Positions 45,418-56,571 of a DNA stretch of 64,000 nucleotides are shown here, in pieces. A program made the translations under genes and the position numbers. How positions within the stretch are numbered: the first letter of the stretch is position 1; the number at the start of each line of letters is the position of its first letter. Origin of the DNA: an uncultured Sporosarcina sp. (GTDB lineage: Bacteria > Bacillota > Bacilli > Bacillales_A > Planococcaceae); the NCBI GenBank assembly GCA_948469885.1, contig CAOKMT010000007.1, forward strand, positions 1 to 64,000. Direction: 5' to 3'. The notes beneath the pieces were generated by a model, which made no database searches, had not been told where the DNA came from, and worked only from the letters and a program-made list of their open reading frames with translations.

Positions 45418-46368
45418 ATGTCGTGTGTCACTGTCGAAGATGTCCAAAAAAAGTTACAACTTGAACTTTGTGCAGGGGGTACTGGTCTGCACCGAAGCAT
45501 ACATAGAAGCGATATTTCACGGCCCGGTCTTGAAATGGCAGGGTATTTTAATTTTTATCCAGCTGATCGCATTCAATTGCTCGGCAAGACGGAACTGTCT
45601 TTTTTTGCAATGTTGGAAAAAGAAAAACGGGTCATTCGGATGACCAAACTCTGTGCCTCCACTACACCAGCTGTGATCGTTGCCAATGGAGTTGATGTGC
45701 CCATAGAATTGCTTGAAGCGGCTGAAAAAGAAAATATTCCTGTGTTAAAAACAGATGTGCCGACCACAAGGTTTTCAGGTATGTTGACGAATTATTTGGA
45801 AGGTCAGCTCGCACCAATGACAACGATGCACGGCGTCCTTGTCGATGTCTATGGAGTTGGTGTGCTCATTACCGGTAAAAGCGGTGTCGGGAAAAGTGAA
45901 ATTGCGCTCGAGTTGATCAAGCGTGGACATCGTCTCGTCGCAGATGATCTCGTTGAAATTAGAGAAGTCTCCAAAAATGTATTGATTGGAACGCCCCCTA
46001 AACTGATTGAACATATGTTGGAAATTCGCGGTGTCGGCATTATCGACATTATGAATTTGCTCGGCGCAAGCGCGATTAGGAATAATAAGCGCGTCTTGTT
46101 AAATATCGATTTGGAAATATGGGATCCAGATAAAATGTACGAACGTCTCGGCTTGGATGAAGTGAAATTGAAAATTATGGACTCTGAAATAACAAAGTTG
46201 ACGATTCCGGTCCGGCCTGGCAGAAACTTGGCGGTCATTATCGAAGTTGCGGCGATGGATTATCGGATGAAAAGGCTTGGCGTCAACGCGGCGAAAGAGT
46301 TTTCGGATAAGCTTAACTCGGAAATTAACCAAAGTGTGAATCAATTGAACGGAGAGGAGAATTTTTAA
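45418..46368 (+). CDS. hprK: HPr kinase/phosphorylase
   Basis: A 316-residue bifunctional enzyme that phosphorylates or dephosphorylates Ser46 of HPr and Crh, the sensor of carbon catabolite repression. The P-loop is GKSGVGKSE, and the family signature [20 protein letters not shown] follows. The N-terminal MurF-like domain spans about 1-130. It heads the hprK-lgt-yvoD-ppaX-yvoF operon. Its substrate Crh is encoded about 10 kb downstream. Confidence 0.97.
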   Translation: MSCVTVEDVQKKLQLELCAGGTGLHRSIHRSDISRPGLEMAGYFNFYPADRIQLLGKTELSFFAMLEKEKRVIRMTKLCASTTPAVIVANGVDVPIELLEAAEKENIPVLKTDVPTTRFSGMLTNYLEGQLAPMTTMHGVLVDVYGVGVLITGKSGVGKSEIALELIKRGHRLVADDLVEIREVSKNVLIGTPPKLIEHMLEIRGVGIIDIMNLLGASAIRNNKRVLLNIDLEIWDPDKMYERLGLDEVKLKIMDSEITKLTIPVRPGRNLAVIIEVAAMDYRMKRLGVNAAKEFSDKLNSEINQSVNQLNGEENF

Positions 46369-46371
46369 TTT

Positions 46372-47178
46372 ATGAATGCTCTATTGGCGATCAACCCTAT
46401 CGCATTTTCACTAGGACCGATTGAAGTCCGGTGGTACGGCATATTAATCGCGACAGGAATAGTACTCGCGTTTCTCGTCGTTCAAAAAGAAATGGTGAAG
46501 CGCGGAATGGATCCCGATTTTCTAACGGACCTACTCATTTGGGCAGTCCCCATATCGATCATAAGTGCGCGCATTTATTATGTTATTTTTATGTGGGATT
46601 ACTACAAAGACCATACGGGACAAATCATTCAAATATGGCAAGGGGGCATCGCCATCCACGGGGCACTTATCGGGGCTGTCATCACAGCTTACGTATTTAC
46701 GAAGAAACGTGGTGTCTCCTTTTGGAAAACGGCTGATATTGTTGCTCCGGGCTTGTTGATCGGTCAAATCATCGGCCGTTGGGGGAACTTCATGAACCAA
46801 GAAGCGCATGGAGGCCCCGTTTCAGAGCAGTTTTTGGAAACGACGATCATTCCGGATTGGATCATGAAACAAATGACGATTGAAGGTGTCACTTATCACC
46901 CGACATTCCTTTACGAATCATTATGGAATGTCGTGGCGCTCATTATCATTTTACTGTTACGTAAAGTATCGCTGAAACGAGGAGAAATGTTTCTTTTTTA
47001 CTTAACATGGTATTCGATCGGAAGGTTTTTTATCGAGGGGATGCGGACGGACAGTTTATATGGAGGCGTTTTGCGTGCGGCGCAAGTCGTATCGATCGTG
47101 ACAATTATTGTAGCCGTTTCGCTGTTTATATATAGACGTTATATAAAGAAAGTGGATGTGAACTATCAGGATGATTGA
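46372..47178 (+). CDS. lgt: Prolipoprotein diacylglyceryl transferase
   Basis: A 268-residue membrane enzyme that transfers diacylglycerol to the lipobox Cys of prelipoproteins such as PrsA and the hydrolase in this window. The Lgt signature [14 protein letters not shown] is present, along with [14 protein letters not shown]. About seven TM helices. It starts 3 bp after hprK. Confidence 0.97.
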   Translation: MNALLAINPIAFSLGPIEVRWYGILIATGIVLAFLVVQKEMVKRGMDPDFLTDLLIWAVPISIISARIYYVIFMWDYYKDHTGQIIQIWQGGIAIHGALIGAVITAYVFTKKRGVSFWKTADIVAPGLLIGQIIGRWGNFMNQEAHGGPVSEQFLETTIIPDWIMKQMTIEGVTYHPTFLYESLWNVVALIIILLLRKVSLKRGEMFLFYLTWYSIGRFFIEGMRTDSLYGGVLRAAQVVSIVTIIVAVSLFIYRRYIKKVDVNYQDD

Positions 47179-47197
47179 GAAAAAAGGGATTAGGGAA

Positions 47198-48142
47198 ATG
47201 AGAACGGTTCAAAATGGACTCAAATCGGGATTGTTGACGACGTGGACCCTTGGGAAAATCATTTTCCCAATTACGTTGCTCGTTGTCATATTGCAACATA
47301 CGCCCGTATTGCCATGGGTAATTGAGCTCGTTGCACCATTCGTGGGTTTGTTCGGGCTGAGCGGCGAGGCGGCAATTCCGCTTGTCCTTGGTAATGCGCT
47401 CAATTTATATGCAGCAATCGGTGGCGTGTTATCACTCGAACTGACGGTGAAAGAAGTGTTCATCATCGCAGTGATGTTGTCGTTTTCTCATAACTTGTTC
47501 ATCGAAACGGGTGTTGCTTTAAAAGTGGGCGTAAAATTGTGGATTGTCCTCGTCGTCCGTTTCGGGCTCGCCATCTTGTCGGGCATCGTCATTAACATGC
47601 TCTGGCAAGGCGGCGGTGAAATCGCACAATACGGCATGGTGTCGACGAGCGCGAATCTACCGGAAGGATGGCTTGAAATTATTTTGCTTGGCATGCAAAA
47701 GGCGATTTTGGGCGTACTACAACTCGCATTAATCGTCATCCCACTCATGCTGGCGGTTCAGTTTTTAAAGGATCTGAATTATTTACAAGTCATATCGGAA
47801 AAGCTTGCACCTATGACCAAAATGATCGGTGTAAAGCCGAATGCTTCGATGACGCTTGCGGCAGGACTGGTCATCGGGCTTGCATACGGGGCGGGTGTGA
47901 TGATTCAAGCGGTGCAAGAAGATGGCGTCAGCAAGAAAGATGCAACACTTTCATTCATTTTTCTTGTGGCTTGTCACGCTGTTATTGAAGATACGTTAAT
48001 CTTCATGCCGCTCGGGATCCCGATCTTGCCATTATTGTTAATTCGGATTATTACAGCTTTTGTGCTTACGATTATTGTGGCCTATATTTGGAATCGTTCG
48101 GAGATGAGAGAGAAGAAGGAGGCGCCAATTATAGATGTCTAA
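47198..48142 (+). CDS. yvoD: Nucleoside-recognition (Gate) domain membrane protein YvoD
   Basis: A 314-residue polytopic protein with two Gate/nucleoside-recognition-like halves (LEITVKEVF-type helices, then GLVIGLAYGAGVMIQAVQEDGVSKKDA). The function is unknown; conserved between lgt and ppaX. The frame opens at 47171 overlapping lgt, but ATG 47198 matches the usual N-terminus (MRTVQNGLKSGLLTTWTLGK) and has AGGGA-type sequence before it. Confidence 0.85.
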   Translation: MRTVQNGLKSGLLTTWTLGKIIFPITLLVVILQHTPVLPWVIELVAPFVGLFGLSGEAAIPLVLGNALNLYAAIGGVLSLELTVKEVFIIAVMLSFSHNLFIETGVALKVGVKLWIVLVVRFGLAILSGIVINMLWQGGGEIAQYGMVSTSANLPEGWLEIILLGMQKAILGVLQLALIVIPLMLAVQFLKDLNYLQVISEKLAPMTKMIGVKPNASMTLAAGLVIGLAYGAGVMIQAVQEDGVSKKDATLSFIFLVACHAVIEDTLIFMPLGIPILPLLLIRIITAFVLTIIVAYIWNRSEMREKKEAPIIDV

Positions 48143-48788
48143 ACGAATGACAACGTTATTATTTGATTTTGATGGAACATTGATCGATACGAATGAATTG
48201 ATCATTCAAACATTCCAATATGTATTGGATAAGTATTATCCGGGAGAGTATGGAAGGGAGGATATACTTCCGTTCTTGGGTCCGACTTTGCATGATACAT
48301 TCAACTCGATCAACTTGGAAGAAGCCGAAAAAATGATAAACGATTATAGAACTTGGAATTTTTCAATGCATGATGAACTGGCAAGTGAATTTGACGGTGT
48401 TTCGGAAACGCTTCATGCATTGAAAGAGGAAGGCTTAAAAATGGCGATTGTTTCAACGAAGAGAAGGGATATGGTGATGAAAGGTCTCGATCTTCTTGGC
48501 GTGACCGATCTATTCGATGTCGTCATCGGGTTGGATGATGTGACAAATGCGAAGCCTGATCCCGAGCCTATTGTACTAGCGCTCGATCGCTTAGGGGCGG
48601 ATAAAGAAGAGGCACTTATGATTGGCGATAATTATCATGATATTCTTGGCGGGAAAAATGCGGGTGTCCGGACGGCAGGCGTCGCTTGGACTTCGAAAGG
48701 CGAAGCATTTTTACAAACATTTGAGCCAGACTATATGTTACAACATATATCCGATTTGCTGACGATCGTGAAAGGTGAGGAAGCGTGA
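48135..48788 (+). CDS. ppaX: Pyrophosphatase PpaX
   Basis: A 217-residue HAD-superfamily phosphatase that removes pyrophosphate produced when HprK dephosphorylates P-Ser-HPr by phosphorolysis. HAD motif I is LLFDFDGTLIDTNE, motif II IVSTKRR, motif III/IV KPDPEPIV and MIGDNYHDILGGKNAG. Overlaps yvoD by 8 bp and yvoF by 4 bp, so all are coupled. Confidence 0.94.
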   Translation: MSKRMTTLLFDFDGTLIDTNELIIQTFQYVLDKYYPGEYGREDILPFLGPTLHDTFNSINLEEAEKMINDYRTWNFSMHDELASEFDGVSETLHALKEEGLKMAIVSTKRRDMVMKGLDLLGVTDLFDVVIGLDDVTNAKPDPEPIVLALDRLGADKEEALMIGDNYHDILGGKNAGVRTAGVAWTSKGEAFLQTFEPDYMLQHISDLLTIVKGEEA

Positions 48789-49327
48789 GACGGACGACCA
48801 AATATCCGACAAAAGGAAGCGCAAATTCACTTTGGCATATTTATAAAACAGTTCCTTTTCTTAAAGTGGCGAAAAATTTCGCAGTCATCCAATTATCACG
48901 TTACACGCCTTTCGTGGGGGTTAAAAATTTCCTGTTTCGGACATTCTTGAAAATGGATGTCGGACGGCAAACGTCCTTTGCTCTTATGGCGATGCCGGAT
49001 GTTATGTTTCCCGAGCGGATTAAAGTCGGGGTCAATTCAATCATCGGTTATAATACGACAATTTTGGCTCATGAATATTTGATCGATGAATATCGGATTG
49101 GCGATGTTATCATCGGCGATCATGTATTGATTGGTGCGAATACAACCATTTTACCCGGGGTGGAAATTGGTGATGGGGCCATTGTGTCAGCGGCAACGCT
49201 TGTCAATCGCGACATTCCACCTGGTGTATTTGCAGGTGGCAACCCGGTCAAAATTATTTTCACGAAAGAACAAATGGCCGAACGTAAGCAAAGGGTTGTA
49301 CATGAAGGAAAAACTGAAAATGACTGA
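48785..49327 (+). CDS. yvoF: Acyltransferase YvoF (left-handed beta-helix)
   Basis: A 180-residue protein with hexapeptide repeats (IKVGVNSIIGYNTTI, DVIIGDHVLIGANTTILPGVEIGDGAIVSAATLVNRDIPPG) typical of acetyltransferases of the LbetaH class. The acceptor is unknown. GTG start overlapping the ppaX stop. It ends the hprK operon before a strong terminator. Confidence 0.9.
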   Translation: MRRTTKYPTKGSANSLWHIYKTVPFLKVAKNFAVIQLSRYTPFVGVKNFLFRTFLKMDVGRQTSFALMAMPDVMFPERIKVGVNSIIGYNTTILAHEYLIDEYRIGDVIIGDHVLIGANTTILPGVEIGDGAIVSAATLVNRDIPPGVFAGGNPVKIIFTKEQMAERKQRVVHEGKTEND

Positions 49328-49363
49328 CATCCATGCGCTATATGTTATAATGGGCATAATTAA

Positions 49364-49398
49364 GAGAAGGAACGTTCGACGTTCCTTCTCGCATTTTT
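49364..49398 (+). terminator. Terminator of the hprK operon
   Basis: GAGAAGGAACG-TTCGA-CGTTCCTTCTC is a perfect 11-bp stem followed by GCATTTTT. Confidence 0.93.
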
Positions 49399-49411
49399 CG
49401 GGGGAATATGA

Positions 49412-50938
49412 TTGAATAACAAACGTGTAAAAAATGATGACAGAAAAGTGATATCATTCATTCCAAATGGAGAATTTTATTATAAAAAAGCGCTGCAAGC
49501 AATGGAAAAAGATAGCTTGAAGGATGCGCATAAGTATTTAAAAAGAGCGACAGAGCTTAGCCCGAATGACCCGCTTATTTTAATGCAATATGGTGTCTTA
49601 CTCATGGAGGAAGGGCAATTTCATGATGCCCATAAGTTTCTGACTTCCGCATATTCGCTCAACCCGGACACAACAGAAACGGTTTTTTATTTGGCGGAAG
49701 TGCATGCGCACCTTGGTCTTTTACGGGATGCGAAGTTTTACGCGGAAAAGTATATTGCCTTGAATCCCGAAGGACCATTCGGGGACGAGTCGATGGAAAT
49801 TATAGATTTTGCCGAACAGCAAGATGCGCTACGGGAAGAAGACGAAGAACAAGACGAAGAAGCGTATTACTTACAAGAGAAAGCACGCCATTACATGGAA
49901 ACAGGAAAGTTCAATGAGGCGGTGGAGCTGCTTGAATCCATCATCACCGATTATCCGGATTTTTGGGCTGCCTATAATAACTTGGCACTTGCTTACTTTT
50001 ACATCGGTGAAACGGAACAAGCGAGTGCGCTTCTTCGGGAAGTTCTCGAAAACAATAAAGGCAATTTGCATGCATTATGTAACCTTGCCATCTTTTATTA
50101 TTACGAGGAAAAAGATGCGGAATTGCAATCACTGCTCGCATTACTTATGAAAATCAAGCCATACTTGAAAGAACATCGCTATAAACTCGGAGCTACTTTC
50201 GCCTTGATCGGTAAGCATAAAGAAGCGTTCAATTGGCTGATCAGTCTTCAAAAACACGGCTTTGATGGGGATGCGGGCTTTTATTATTGGCTTTCCCATT
50301 CCGCGTATTTTACCGGACATGAAGCAATTGCCCACTCTGCTTTTGCTAAACTGATCGAAATCGATCCGACAAAAGAAGGGTACGAGCCTTGGCTTGATAT
50401 CGAAGGGGAAATTGAACCGGATTCCGTTGAGCAAGATCGTGACTTTTTACTTGGGAAAATTGGCAATACGTATCGAAGCGAGCGGATGCTCGGTTTTTAT
50501 TTGCTTGGAAAATCGGGACATCAGCAAGAAATTATTTCTCATCCTTCGTATATTGATGTCGAGAAGTTAAGCTTATTGGAAAAATTGTTTTTGGCGAGTG
50601 GCTTACGGTATCAATTGACGGCTGAAACCGAATTTGACCAATCTTTCGAACGTGCTTTAGAAACGACAGAGCTTCTGTACGAGCAATATTGCCCGTTAAA
50701 TTATGAAGCGACCCACTTGTTCCAAATGTGGTTCTCAATTTGTGAAAGTGGGCTAACCCGTGAATATGGCTTTCCAAATCCGCCAGCACTCGCTTCAGCA
50801 GCGGATTATATGTTTCAATCTGCCAGGTATTCAGGTGTTACTAAAAAAGCCATTGCAGAAAAGTACGGGATTTCGGTGCCGACATTGACAAAGTATGTGA
50901 GCGAACTTGTCGAGTACTTACCCCATCTTGATACGTGA
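49412..50938 (+). CDS. yvcD: TPR protein YvcD
   Basis: A 508-residue tetratricopeptide-repeat protein. Repeats are visible at about 24-125 (YYKKALQAMEKDSLKDAHKYLKRATELSPN, then DPLILMQYGVLLMEEGQFHDAHKFL) and about 150-250, separated by an acidic linker (EEDEEQDEE). The C-terminal 60 residues include a helix-turn-helix-like KAIAEKYGISVPTLTKYVSEL. Role unknown. TTG start after GGGGGAA. The position next to trxB matches B. subtilis. Confidence 0.85.
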   Translation: MNNKRVKNDDRKVISFIPNGEFYYKKALQAMEKDSLKDAHKYLKRATELSPNDPLILMQYGVLLMEEGQFHDAHKFLTSAYSLNPDTTETVFYLAEVHAHLGLLRDAKFYAEKYIALNPEGPFGDESMEIIDFAEQQDALREEDEEQDEEAYYLQEKARHYMETGKFNEAVELLESIITDYPDFWAAYNNLALAYFYIGETEQASALLREVLENNKGNLHALCNLAIFYYYEEKDAELQSLLALLMKIKPYLKEHRYKLGATFALIGKHKEAFNWLISLQKHGFDGDAGFYYWLSHSAYFTGHEAIAHSAFAKLIEIDPTKEGYEPWLDIEGEIEPDSVEQDRDFLLGKIGNTYRSERMLGFYLLGKSGHQQEIISHPSYIDVEKLSLLEKLFLASGLRYQLTAETEFDQSFERALETTELLYEQYCPLNYEATHLFQMWFSICESGLTREYGFPNPPALASAADYMFQSARYSGVTKKAIAEKYGISVPTLTKYVSELVEYLPHLDT

Positions 50939-51011
50939 AAGTTGTCGAACGGTGACAATGGTAAGCAGGAAAGTTGATGGAGATAACGGGATCTTATAAG
51001 ATTTGGTAGAA

Positions 51012-51064
51012 GTTAACGTCATTCAGCAAATTCTGAACGCGATTACGCGGAGGCGTAATTGATT
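51012..51064 (+). repeat. Repeat B, copy 3 (internally deleted)
   Basis: GTTAACGTCATTCAGCAAAT keeps the left end, then jumps to the right end TTCTGAACGCGATTACGCGG and AGGCGTAATTGATTA. The terminal hairpin ends 3 to 4 nt before the AGGAGG of trxB. Confidence 0.65.
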
Positions 51065-51066
51065 AG

Positions 51067-52029
<963 letters not shown>

Positions 52030-52129
52030 TGTAAACAATCCTTAATATTTGTGTAATCGTATTGCAACTTTGAAAAGGTATGATATAAAAGAATATCATG
52101 AAGATCCCCCTTTTTGATAGAGCAAGCGC

Positions 52130-52170
52130 AAAAAGCCATCTACCGGTATATCCGGCAGGTGGCTTTTTGT
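52130..52170 (+). terminator. Terminator after trxB
   Basis: AAAAAGCCATCTACCGG pairs with CCGGCAGGTGGCTTTTT (one mismatch) around a 5-nt loop. Confidence 0.9.
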
Positions 52171-52185
52171 TGTGAAAACAGAAAT

Positions 52186-52560
52186 TACCTTCCGCGCTCA
52201 AAAGATGTGTTTCGGCGCCTAAAGAATACGTTTCGGCGCCCAAAGAGGGGTGTATCGCGCCCAAAGAATGTGTTTCGGCGCCCAAAGAGGCATGTTCCAC
52301 GCCCAAAAGCTGCGTTTCGGCGCCTAAAGAGGGGTGTATCGCGCCCAAAAGCTGCGTCTCGGCGCACAAAGAGACGTGTTCCACGCCCAAAAGCTGCGTT
52401 TCGTCGCCCAAAGAGCCATGTATCGCGCCCAAAGAATGGGTGTCGGCGCCCAAAGAGACATGTTCCACGCCCAAAGAATGTGTTCCAGCGCCCAAAGGAA
52501 CTCTTTCCGCACCCAAACTCTGCATCTACCGCCTAAACAAACGAGTTCGTTCTGCACTAA
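52186..52560. repeat. About 17 tandem copies of a 20-22-bp unit
   Basis: The unit reads roughly ATGTGTTTCGGCGCCCAAAG. Three core variants alternate: TTCGGCGCCCAAAG, ATCGCGCCCAAAG and TTCCACGCCCAAAG. Because the period is near 21, several long frames stay open on both strands and yield repetitive peptides (FRRPK-type on plus, SLGAETH-type on minus), none with a credible ribosome binding site. The array fills most of the 638-bp gap between trxB and yvcI. There are no unique spacers, so it is not CRISPR. Confidence 0.9.
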
Positions 52561-52667
52561 AATGGAAGATAGGGTCCACTGGAAAAAGCTTTATGCTTTT
52601 CTAATGACGTTTTGAGCCGATAAGATGTATAATAAAGTTAGTGTGTAAAAAAAGTGGGGATGCTAAG

Positions 52668-53141
52668 ATGCAAAGAATCGCAAATTTACTCGTAGTGAAA
52701 GACCATCAAGTATTATTGTTGAAAAAACCACGGCGGGGCTGGTATGTGGCGCCGGGTGGGAAGATGGACCCTGGCGAATCTATTTATGAAGCCGCAGTAC
52801 GGGAATTTACAGAAGAAACAGGAGCCATTCCGATCAAGCCGCATTTAAAGGGCGTCTATACAATGGTTATACAAGATGAAACCGATTATACCATTCAGGA
52901 TGAATGGATGTTATATACATTTGTTGCACATGATTTCGAAGGAACGCCATTTGAAACGACCGTTGAAGGGGAACTTGAGTGGCATCCTATTGAGAGTTTA
53001 AAAACACTTCCAATGGCGGAAGGAGATCGGACGAATTTACTTTTCGCAGTTTCAAAAAACGGCTTGCAGTACGGAACTTTCCATTACACAGAACAGTTCA
53101 AACTGTTAAGCGAAGAAATTCAAAATTCCGTGGAAGGGTGA
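52668..53141 (+). CDS. yvcI: NUDIX hydrolase YvcI
   Basis: A 157-residue Nudix protein. The Nudix box reads GGKMDPGESIYEAAVREFTEETGA, fitting GX5EX7REUXEEXGU. It resembles MutT-type 8-oxo-dGTP diphosphatases; the true substrate in this family is unsettled. ATG 52668 (after GGGGATG) is preferred over GTG 52641. It heads the yvcI-rapZ-yvcK-whiA-crh cluster. Confidence 0.9.
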   Translation: MQRIANLLVVKDHQVLLLKKPRRGWYVAPGGKMDPGESIYEAAVREFTEETGAIPIKPHLKGVYTMVIQDETDYTIQDEWMLYTFVAHDFEGTPFETTVEGELEWHPIESLKTLPMAEGDRTNLLFAVSKNGLQYGTFHYTEQFKLLSEEIQNSVEG

Positions 53142-53147
53142 GGGGCA

Positions 53148-54038
53148 ATGACAGACAAAAATTCGAAGAATGATGATGTAGAATTAGTCATTATCACGGG
53201 AATGTCCGGAGCTGGTAAAACGGTTGCCATGCAAAGTTTTGAAGATCTTGGCTTTTACTGTATCGATAATTTACCGCCTGAATTGCTCGTCACATTCCTT
53301 GACTTAATGATCAAGTCCCATAATCGGATGAAACGTATCGTGGCGGTTATGGACACACGCGGCGGCGATCTTTTTGATTCGTTAATCGGAGCGCTTGATG
53401 ATTTACTTCGGATGGAAGGTGTATCGTCTCGTATTTTGTTCTTGGAGGCGAACGACGAAACACTGGTCAGACGTTATAAGGAAAGTAGACGGTCACATCC
53501 CCTATCGCCTGGAGGATTATTGCTTGAAGGAATTCGGAAAGAACGACATCTGCTATCAGAGTTGAAAGGCCGTGCTCGCTCGATTTACAATACATCAGAC
53601 CAGCATCCACGGGAGTTACGCGAAAAAATCATTGCCGAATTTTCGACGAGTACGGATGACGTTTTCACTGTGAATTTCTTATCCTTCGGTTTTAAACATG
53701 GTATGCCAATCGATGCGGATGTCGTGTTTGATGTAAGATTTTTGCCGAATCCCTTTTATATTAAAGAGTTAAAGCCGAAAACGGGTCTTGAAAAAGAAGT
53801 GTCGAGCTATGTGTTGAAATGGGGAGAGACACAAATGCTGATCGATAAACTGACGGACTTATTCAAATTCCTTATTCCGCAGTATAAAAATGAAGGGAAA
53901 TCGCAAGTTGTCATTGCGTTTGGCTGTACGGGCGGTCAGCACCGCTCTGTCACCCTTGCCGAATTTTTCGGCGAGCGATTTCACGATGAATACCGGACGT
54001 TTATCACCCATAGGGATATAAAAAAGAAAAGGAGCTGA
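53148..54038 (+). CDS. rapZ: RNase adapter RapZ (YvcJ)
   Basis: A 296-residue nucleotide-binding protein: Walker [22 protein letters not shown] at the N-terminus and the C-terminal [17 protein letters not shown], both diagnostic. In Gram-negatives RapZ controls glucosamine-6-phosphate synthase RNA; in B. subtilis YvcJ affects competence. It lies 6 bp after yvcI and 1 bp before yvcK. Confidence 0.96.
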   Translation: MTDKNSKNDDVELVIITGMSGAGKTVAMQSFEDLGFYCIDNLPPELLVTFLDLMIKSHNRMKRIVAVMDTRGGDLFDSLIGALDDLLRMEGVSSRILFLEANDETLVRRYKESRRSHPLSPGGLLLEGIRKERHLLSELKGRARSIYNTSDQHPRELREKIIAEFSTSTDDVFTVNFLSFGFKHGMPIDADVVFDVRFLPNPFYIKELKPKTGLEKEVSSYVLKWGETQMLIDKLTDLFKFLIPQYKNEGKSQVVIAFGCTGGQHRSVTLAEFFGERFHDEYRTFITHRDIKKKRS

Positions 54039-54039
54039 C

Positions 54040-55011
54040 ATGATGTTGCGCTCCGATACGATGAAGAAAATCGTCATTTTTGGCGGGGGTACAGGTCTTG
54101 CGACATTGGTTCGGGGGCTTAAACAGTTTCCCGTCGATATTACGGCCGTCGTCACTGTTGCTGATGATGGGGGGAGTTCAGGAAGGTTATTGGATGAATA
54201 TGATATTCCGCCTCCCGGAGATGTGCGGAATGTGATGGCAGCGCTTTCGGATGTAGAGCCACTTATCGAGAAAATGTTCCAATACAGATTTGCGAGTTCA
54301 GAAGACTTGAAAGGTCACTCGCTCGGTAATTTGATGTTGGCTGCATTGACGAATATTACAGGTGACTTTGCGCGGGCTGTTGAAATGATGAGTTATATTT
54401 TAAACATAAAAGGAAGAGTCTTACCCGCTGCAAATCAACGCATTACATTACATGCGGAACTGGAAGATGGCACGATTGTGACGGGGGAATCCAAAATACC
54501 TGTCTACGGGCGCAGGATCCGGGAAGTGTATTTGTCGCCACAAGAAGTTGAACCGTTGCCGGAAACGGTGGAAGCGATTACGAGTGCGGATTTGATCGTA
54601 TTTGGACCGGGGAGCTTGTATACGAGTATTTTACCGACAATTCTTGTGCCTGCGATTCGTGAAGCGGTCTTGACATGTACTGCTAAAAAGGTGTACATTT
54701 GCAATTTGACAACGCAAGCGGGCGAAACTTTGGAATATACAGCTTCCGAGCATGTGCAAGCGTTGTATGACCATGCGGGTGAAGCGTTTATCGATACAGT
54801 ATTATTGAATGACGCAGATTTTTCGTCCTTATTGGACGGTGACAGTGCCGAGCATTGGCCGCGACCTGTCAAGCATGATTTGGACATTTTGCAAACGTTG
54901 GTCTCTGAAATTGTGTTAAAAGATATCGCCGTCATTGTCGATGGACATATACGACATCAATCGGAAAAGGTAGCGACATGGCTCATCGAATATATGGAGA
55001 ACACACGCTAA
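54040..55011 (+). CDS. yvcK: Gluconeogenesis factor YvcK (CofD-like)
   Basis: A 323-residue protein of the CofD/YvcK family. Motifs: VIFGGGTGLATLVRGLK, VADDGGSSGRLLDEYDIPPPGDVRN, HSLGNLMLAALTNI and FGPGSLYTSILP. It binds UDP-sugars in relatives and is needed for cell shape on gluconeogenic substrates. ATG 54040 or 54043 are both reachable from AAAGGAG. Confidence 0.95.
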   Translation: MMLRSDTMKKIVIFGGGTGLATLVRGLKQFPVDITAVVTVADDGGSSGRLLDEYDIPPPGDVRNVMAALSDVEPLIEKMFQYRFASSEDLKGHSLGNLMLAALTNITGDFARAVEMMSYILNIKGRVLPAANQRITLHAELEDGTIVTGESKIPVYGRRIREVYLSPQEVEPLPETVEAITSADLIVFGPGSLYTSILPTILVPAIREAVLTCTAKKVYICNLTTQAGETLEYTASEHVQALYDHAGEAFIDTVLLNDADFSSLLDGDSAEHWPRPVKHDLDILQTLVSEIVLKDIAVIVDGHIRHQSEKVATWLIEYMENTR

Positions 55012-55046
55012 AAGGAACGTAAATACGAAAAGGAAGGAGGGTTATC

Positions 55047-55997
55047 ATGTCGTCGTTCGCATCAAGAACTAAAAAGGAAATTACCCAAATCGAAGCGGAT
55101 GATTGCTGTACAAGAGCTGAAGTGGCCGCTTTTATCCGTATGAATGGGGCCTTGTCTTTTTCAAATAAGAAAATGAGCTTGGACGTTCAAACTGAAAATG
55201 CAGCTATTGCTAGGCGGCTGTATTCAAACTTGAAACGTTTGTATCCATATAAAATTGAATTGCTCGTCAGGAAAAAAATGCGTTTAAAGAAAAACAACGT
55301 ATATATTTGTAGAATACGGGATGGCGCAAAGCCATTACTTAAAGATTTGTGCATACTGACAGGTAATTTTGAGTTTAAAAATGAAATTTCACCTGATTTG
55401 ATACGAGACACATGTTGTGAGCACGCCTATTTACGTGGTGCGTATCTCGCGGGCGGTTCGGTCAATAATCCAGAAACCTCTTCCTACCATTTGGAAGTAT
55501 TTTCGATTTATAAAGAGCATAGTTTAGCACTCATGGACTTGATGAATAAGTACCATTTGAACGCGAAATCGATTGAACGGAAAAATGGGTATATTACTTA
55601 TATAAAAGAAGCAGAAAAAATATCGGATTTTTTGGGCATTGTCGGTGCGCATGTAGGACTTATGAAGTTTGAAGATGTCCGTATTTTGCGGGATATGCGA
55701 AATAGCGTCAATCGACTTGTTAATTGCGAGACAGCAAATTTGAATAAGACGATCGGGGCGGCACAACGTCAAGTCGGGAATATTATGTTTATCGACAAAA
55801 TGATCGGGCTCGATCAATTGCCTGAAAGATTGCAGGAAGTGGCACGCCTACGAATAGAGCATCAAGATATTACCTTGAAAGAATTGGGAGAACTTGTTTC
55901 CGGTGTAACGGTCAGTAAATCGGGCGTTAACCACCGCATGAGAAAAATAGAGGAAATCGCAGAAAATCTCCGTAATGGAGGAGTCGGCATTAAATAA
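55047..55997 (+). CDS. whiA: DNA-binding protein WhiA
   Basis: A 316-residue protein with a degenerate LAGLIDADG homing-endonuclease fold ([23 protein letters not shown]) and a C-terminal helix-turn-helix ([25 protein letters not shown]). It influences chromosome segregation and division in Gram-positives. GGAAGGAGG ribosome binding site. The whiA-crh order is as in B. subtilis. Confidence 0.96.
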   Translation: MSSFASRTKKEITQIEADDCCTRAEVAAFIRMNGALSFSNKKMSLDVQTENAAIARRLYSNLKRLYPYKIELLVRKKMRLKKNNVYICRIRDGAKPLLKDLCILTGNFEFKNEISPDLIRDTCCEHAYLRGAYLAGGSVNNPETSSYHLEVFSIYKEHSLALMDLMNKYHLNAKSIERKNGYITYIKEAEKISDFLGIVGAHVGLMKFEDVRILRDMRNSVNRLVNCETANLNKTIGAAQRQVGNIMFIDKMIGLDQLPERLQEVARLRIEHQDITLKELGELVSGVTVSKSGVNHRMRKIEEIAENLRNGGVGIK

Positions 55998-56028
55998 AGC
56001 AGCGTGCAAAAAAGGAGTCGGTTGTGGC

Positions 56029-56286
56029 ATGGCAGAGAAAACAGTAGAAGTGAAGATGAAACCTGGACTGCAAGCACGTCAAGCGGCGTTGTTCGTCCAA
56101 GAAGCAAATCGGTTTACAGCGGATATCTTTTTGAAAAAAGATGACCGCCAAGTGAATGCAAAAAGCATCATGGGCATTATGAGTCTTGCGATTGCCCGTG
56201 GCACGTCCATTACGCTTATTGCAAAGGGCAACGACGAAGAGCAAGCGATTGCATCATTGTCCACGCTCGTGCAAAAAGAAAATTAA
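56029..56286 (+). CDS. crh: HPr-like catabolite repression protein Crh
   Basis: An 85-residue HPr paralogue. Gln replaces the PTS phosphorylation His15 (KPGLQARQAAL), while the Ser46 site is kept in KSIMGIMSLA. It is thus phosphorylated only by HprK and acts as a CcpA co-regulator and, in B. subtilis, an inhibitor of MgsA. ATG 56029 is 11 nt after AAGGAG. Confidence 0.95.
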   Translation: MAEKTVEVKMKPGLQARQAALFVQEANRFTADIFLKKDDRQVNAKSIMGIMSLAIARGTSITLIAKGNDEEQAIASLSTLVQKEN

Positions 56287-56296
56287 AAATACATCG

Positions 56297-56341
56297 ACCG
56301 TTTCCGCCGTCCATTGATCGCGCGAAACGGTTTTTATTTTT
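56297..56341 (+). terminator. Terminator after crh
   Basis: ACCGTTTC pairs with GAAACGGT across a loop with additional GCG/CGC pairing, then TTTTATTTTT. Confidence 0.8.
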
Positions 56342-56530
56342 GTATGAGGAAACGATAGAATCCTTGCACTATGGACAAGTGAGTACAGAGAAATTACCCG
56401 TCTATGGGGGATCGGTGCATTTTGGTCTTGCTGATAAAGGTAAAAAGAACCTTTATCTTCAATCCCTCCAATGCCTGTCTCTCCTGACTAGGCGATTGCG
56501 CTTCATAGGTTCACGAATTAATTTTCAACA

Positions 56531-56564
56531 AAAAAAGCCGACCTCATGGCGCAGGTCGGCTTTT
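56531..56564 (-). terminator. Terminator after clpP
   Basis: On the minus strand AAAAGCCGACCT pairs with AGGTCGGCTTTT around an 8-10-nt loop and ends in T6-T7. Confidence 0.93.
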
Positions 56565-56571
56565 AGTTACA

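Noticed and set aside
52186..52560. CRISPR array
   Set aside because: Units abut without unique spacers, vary in sequence, and no cas genes are nearby.
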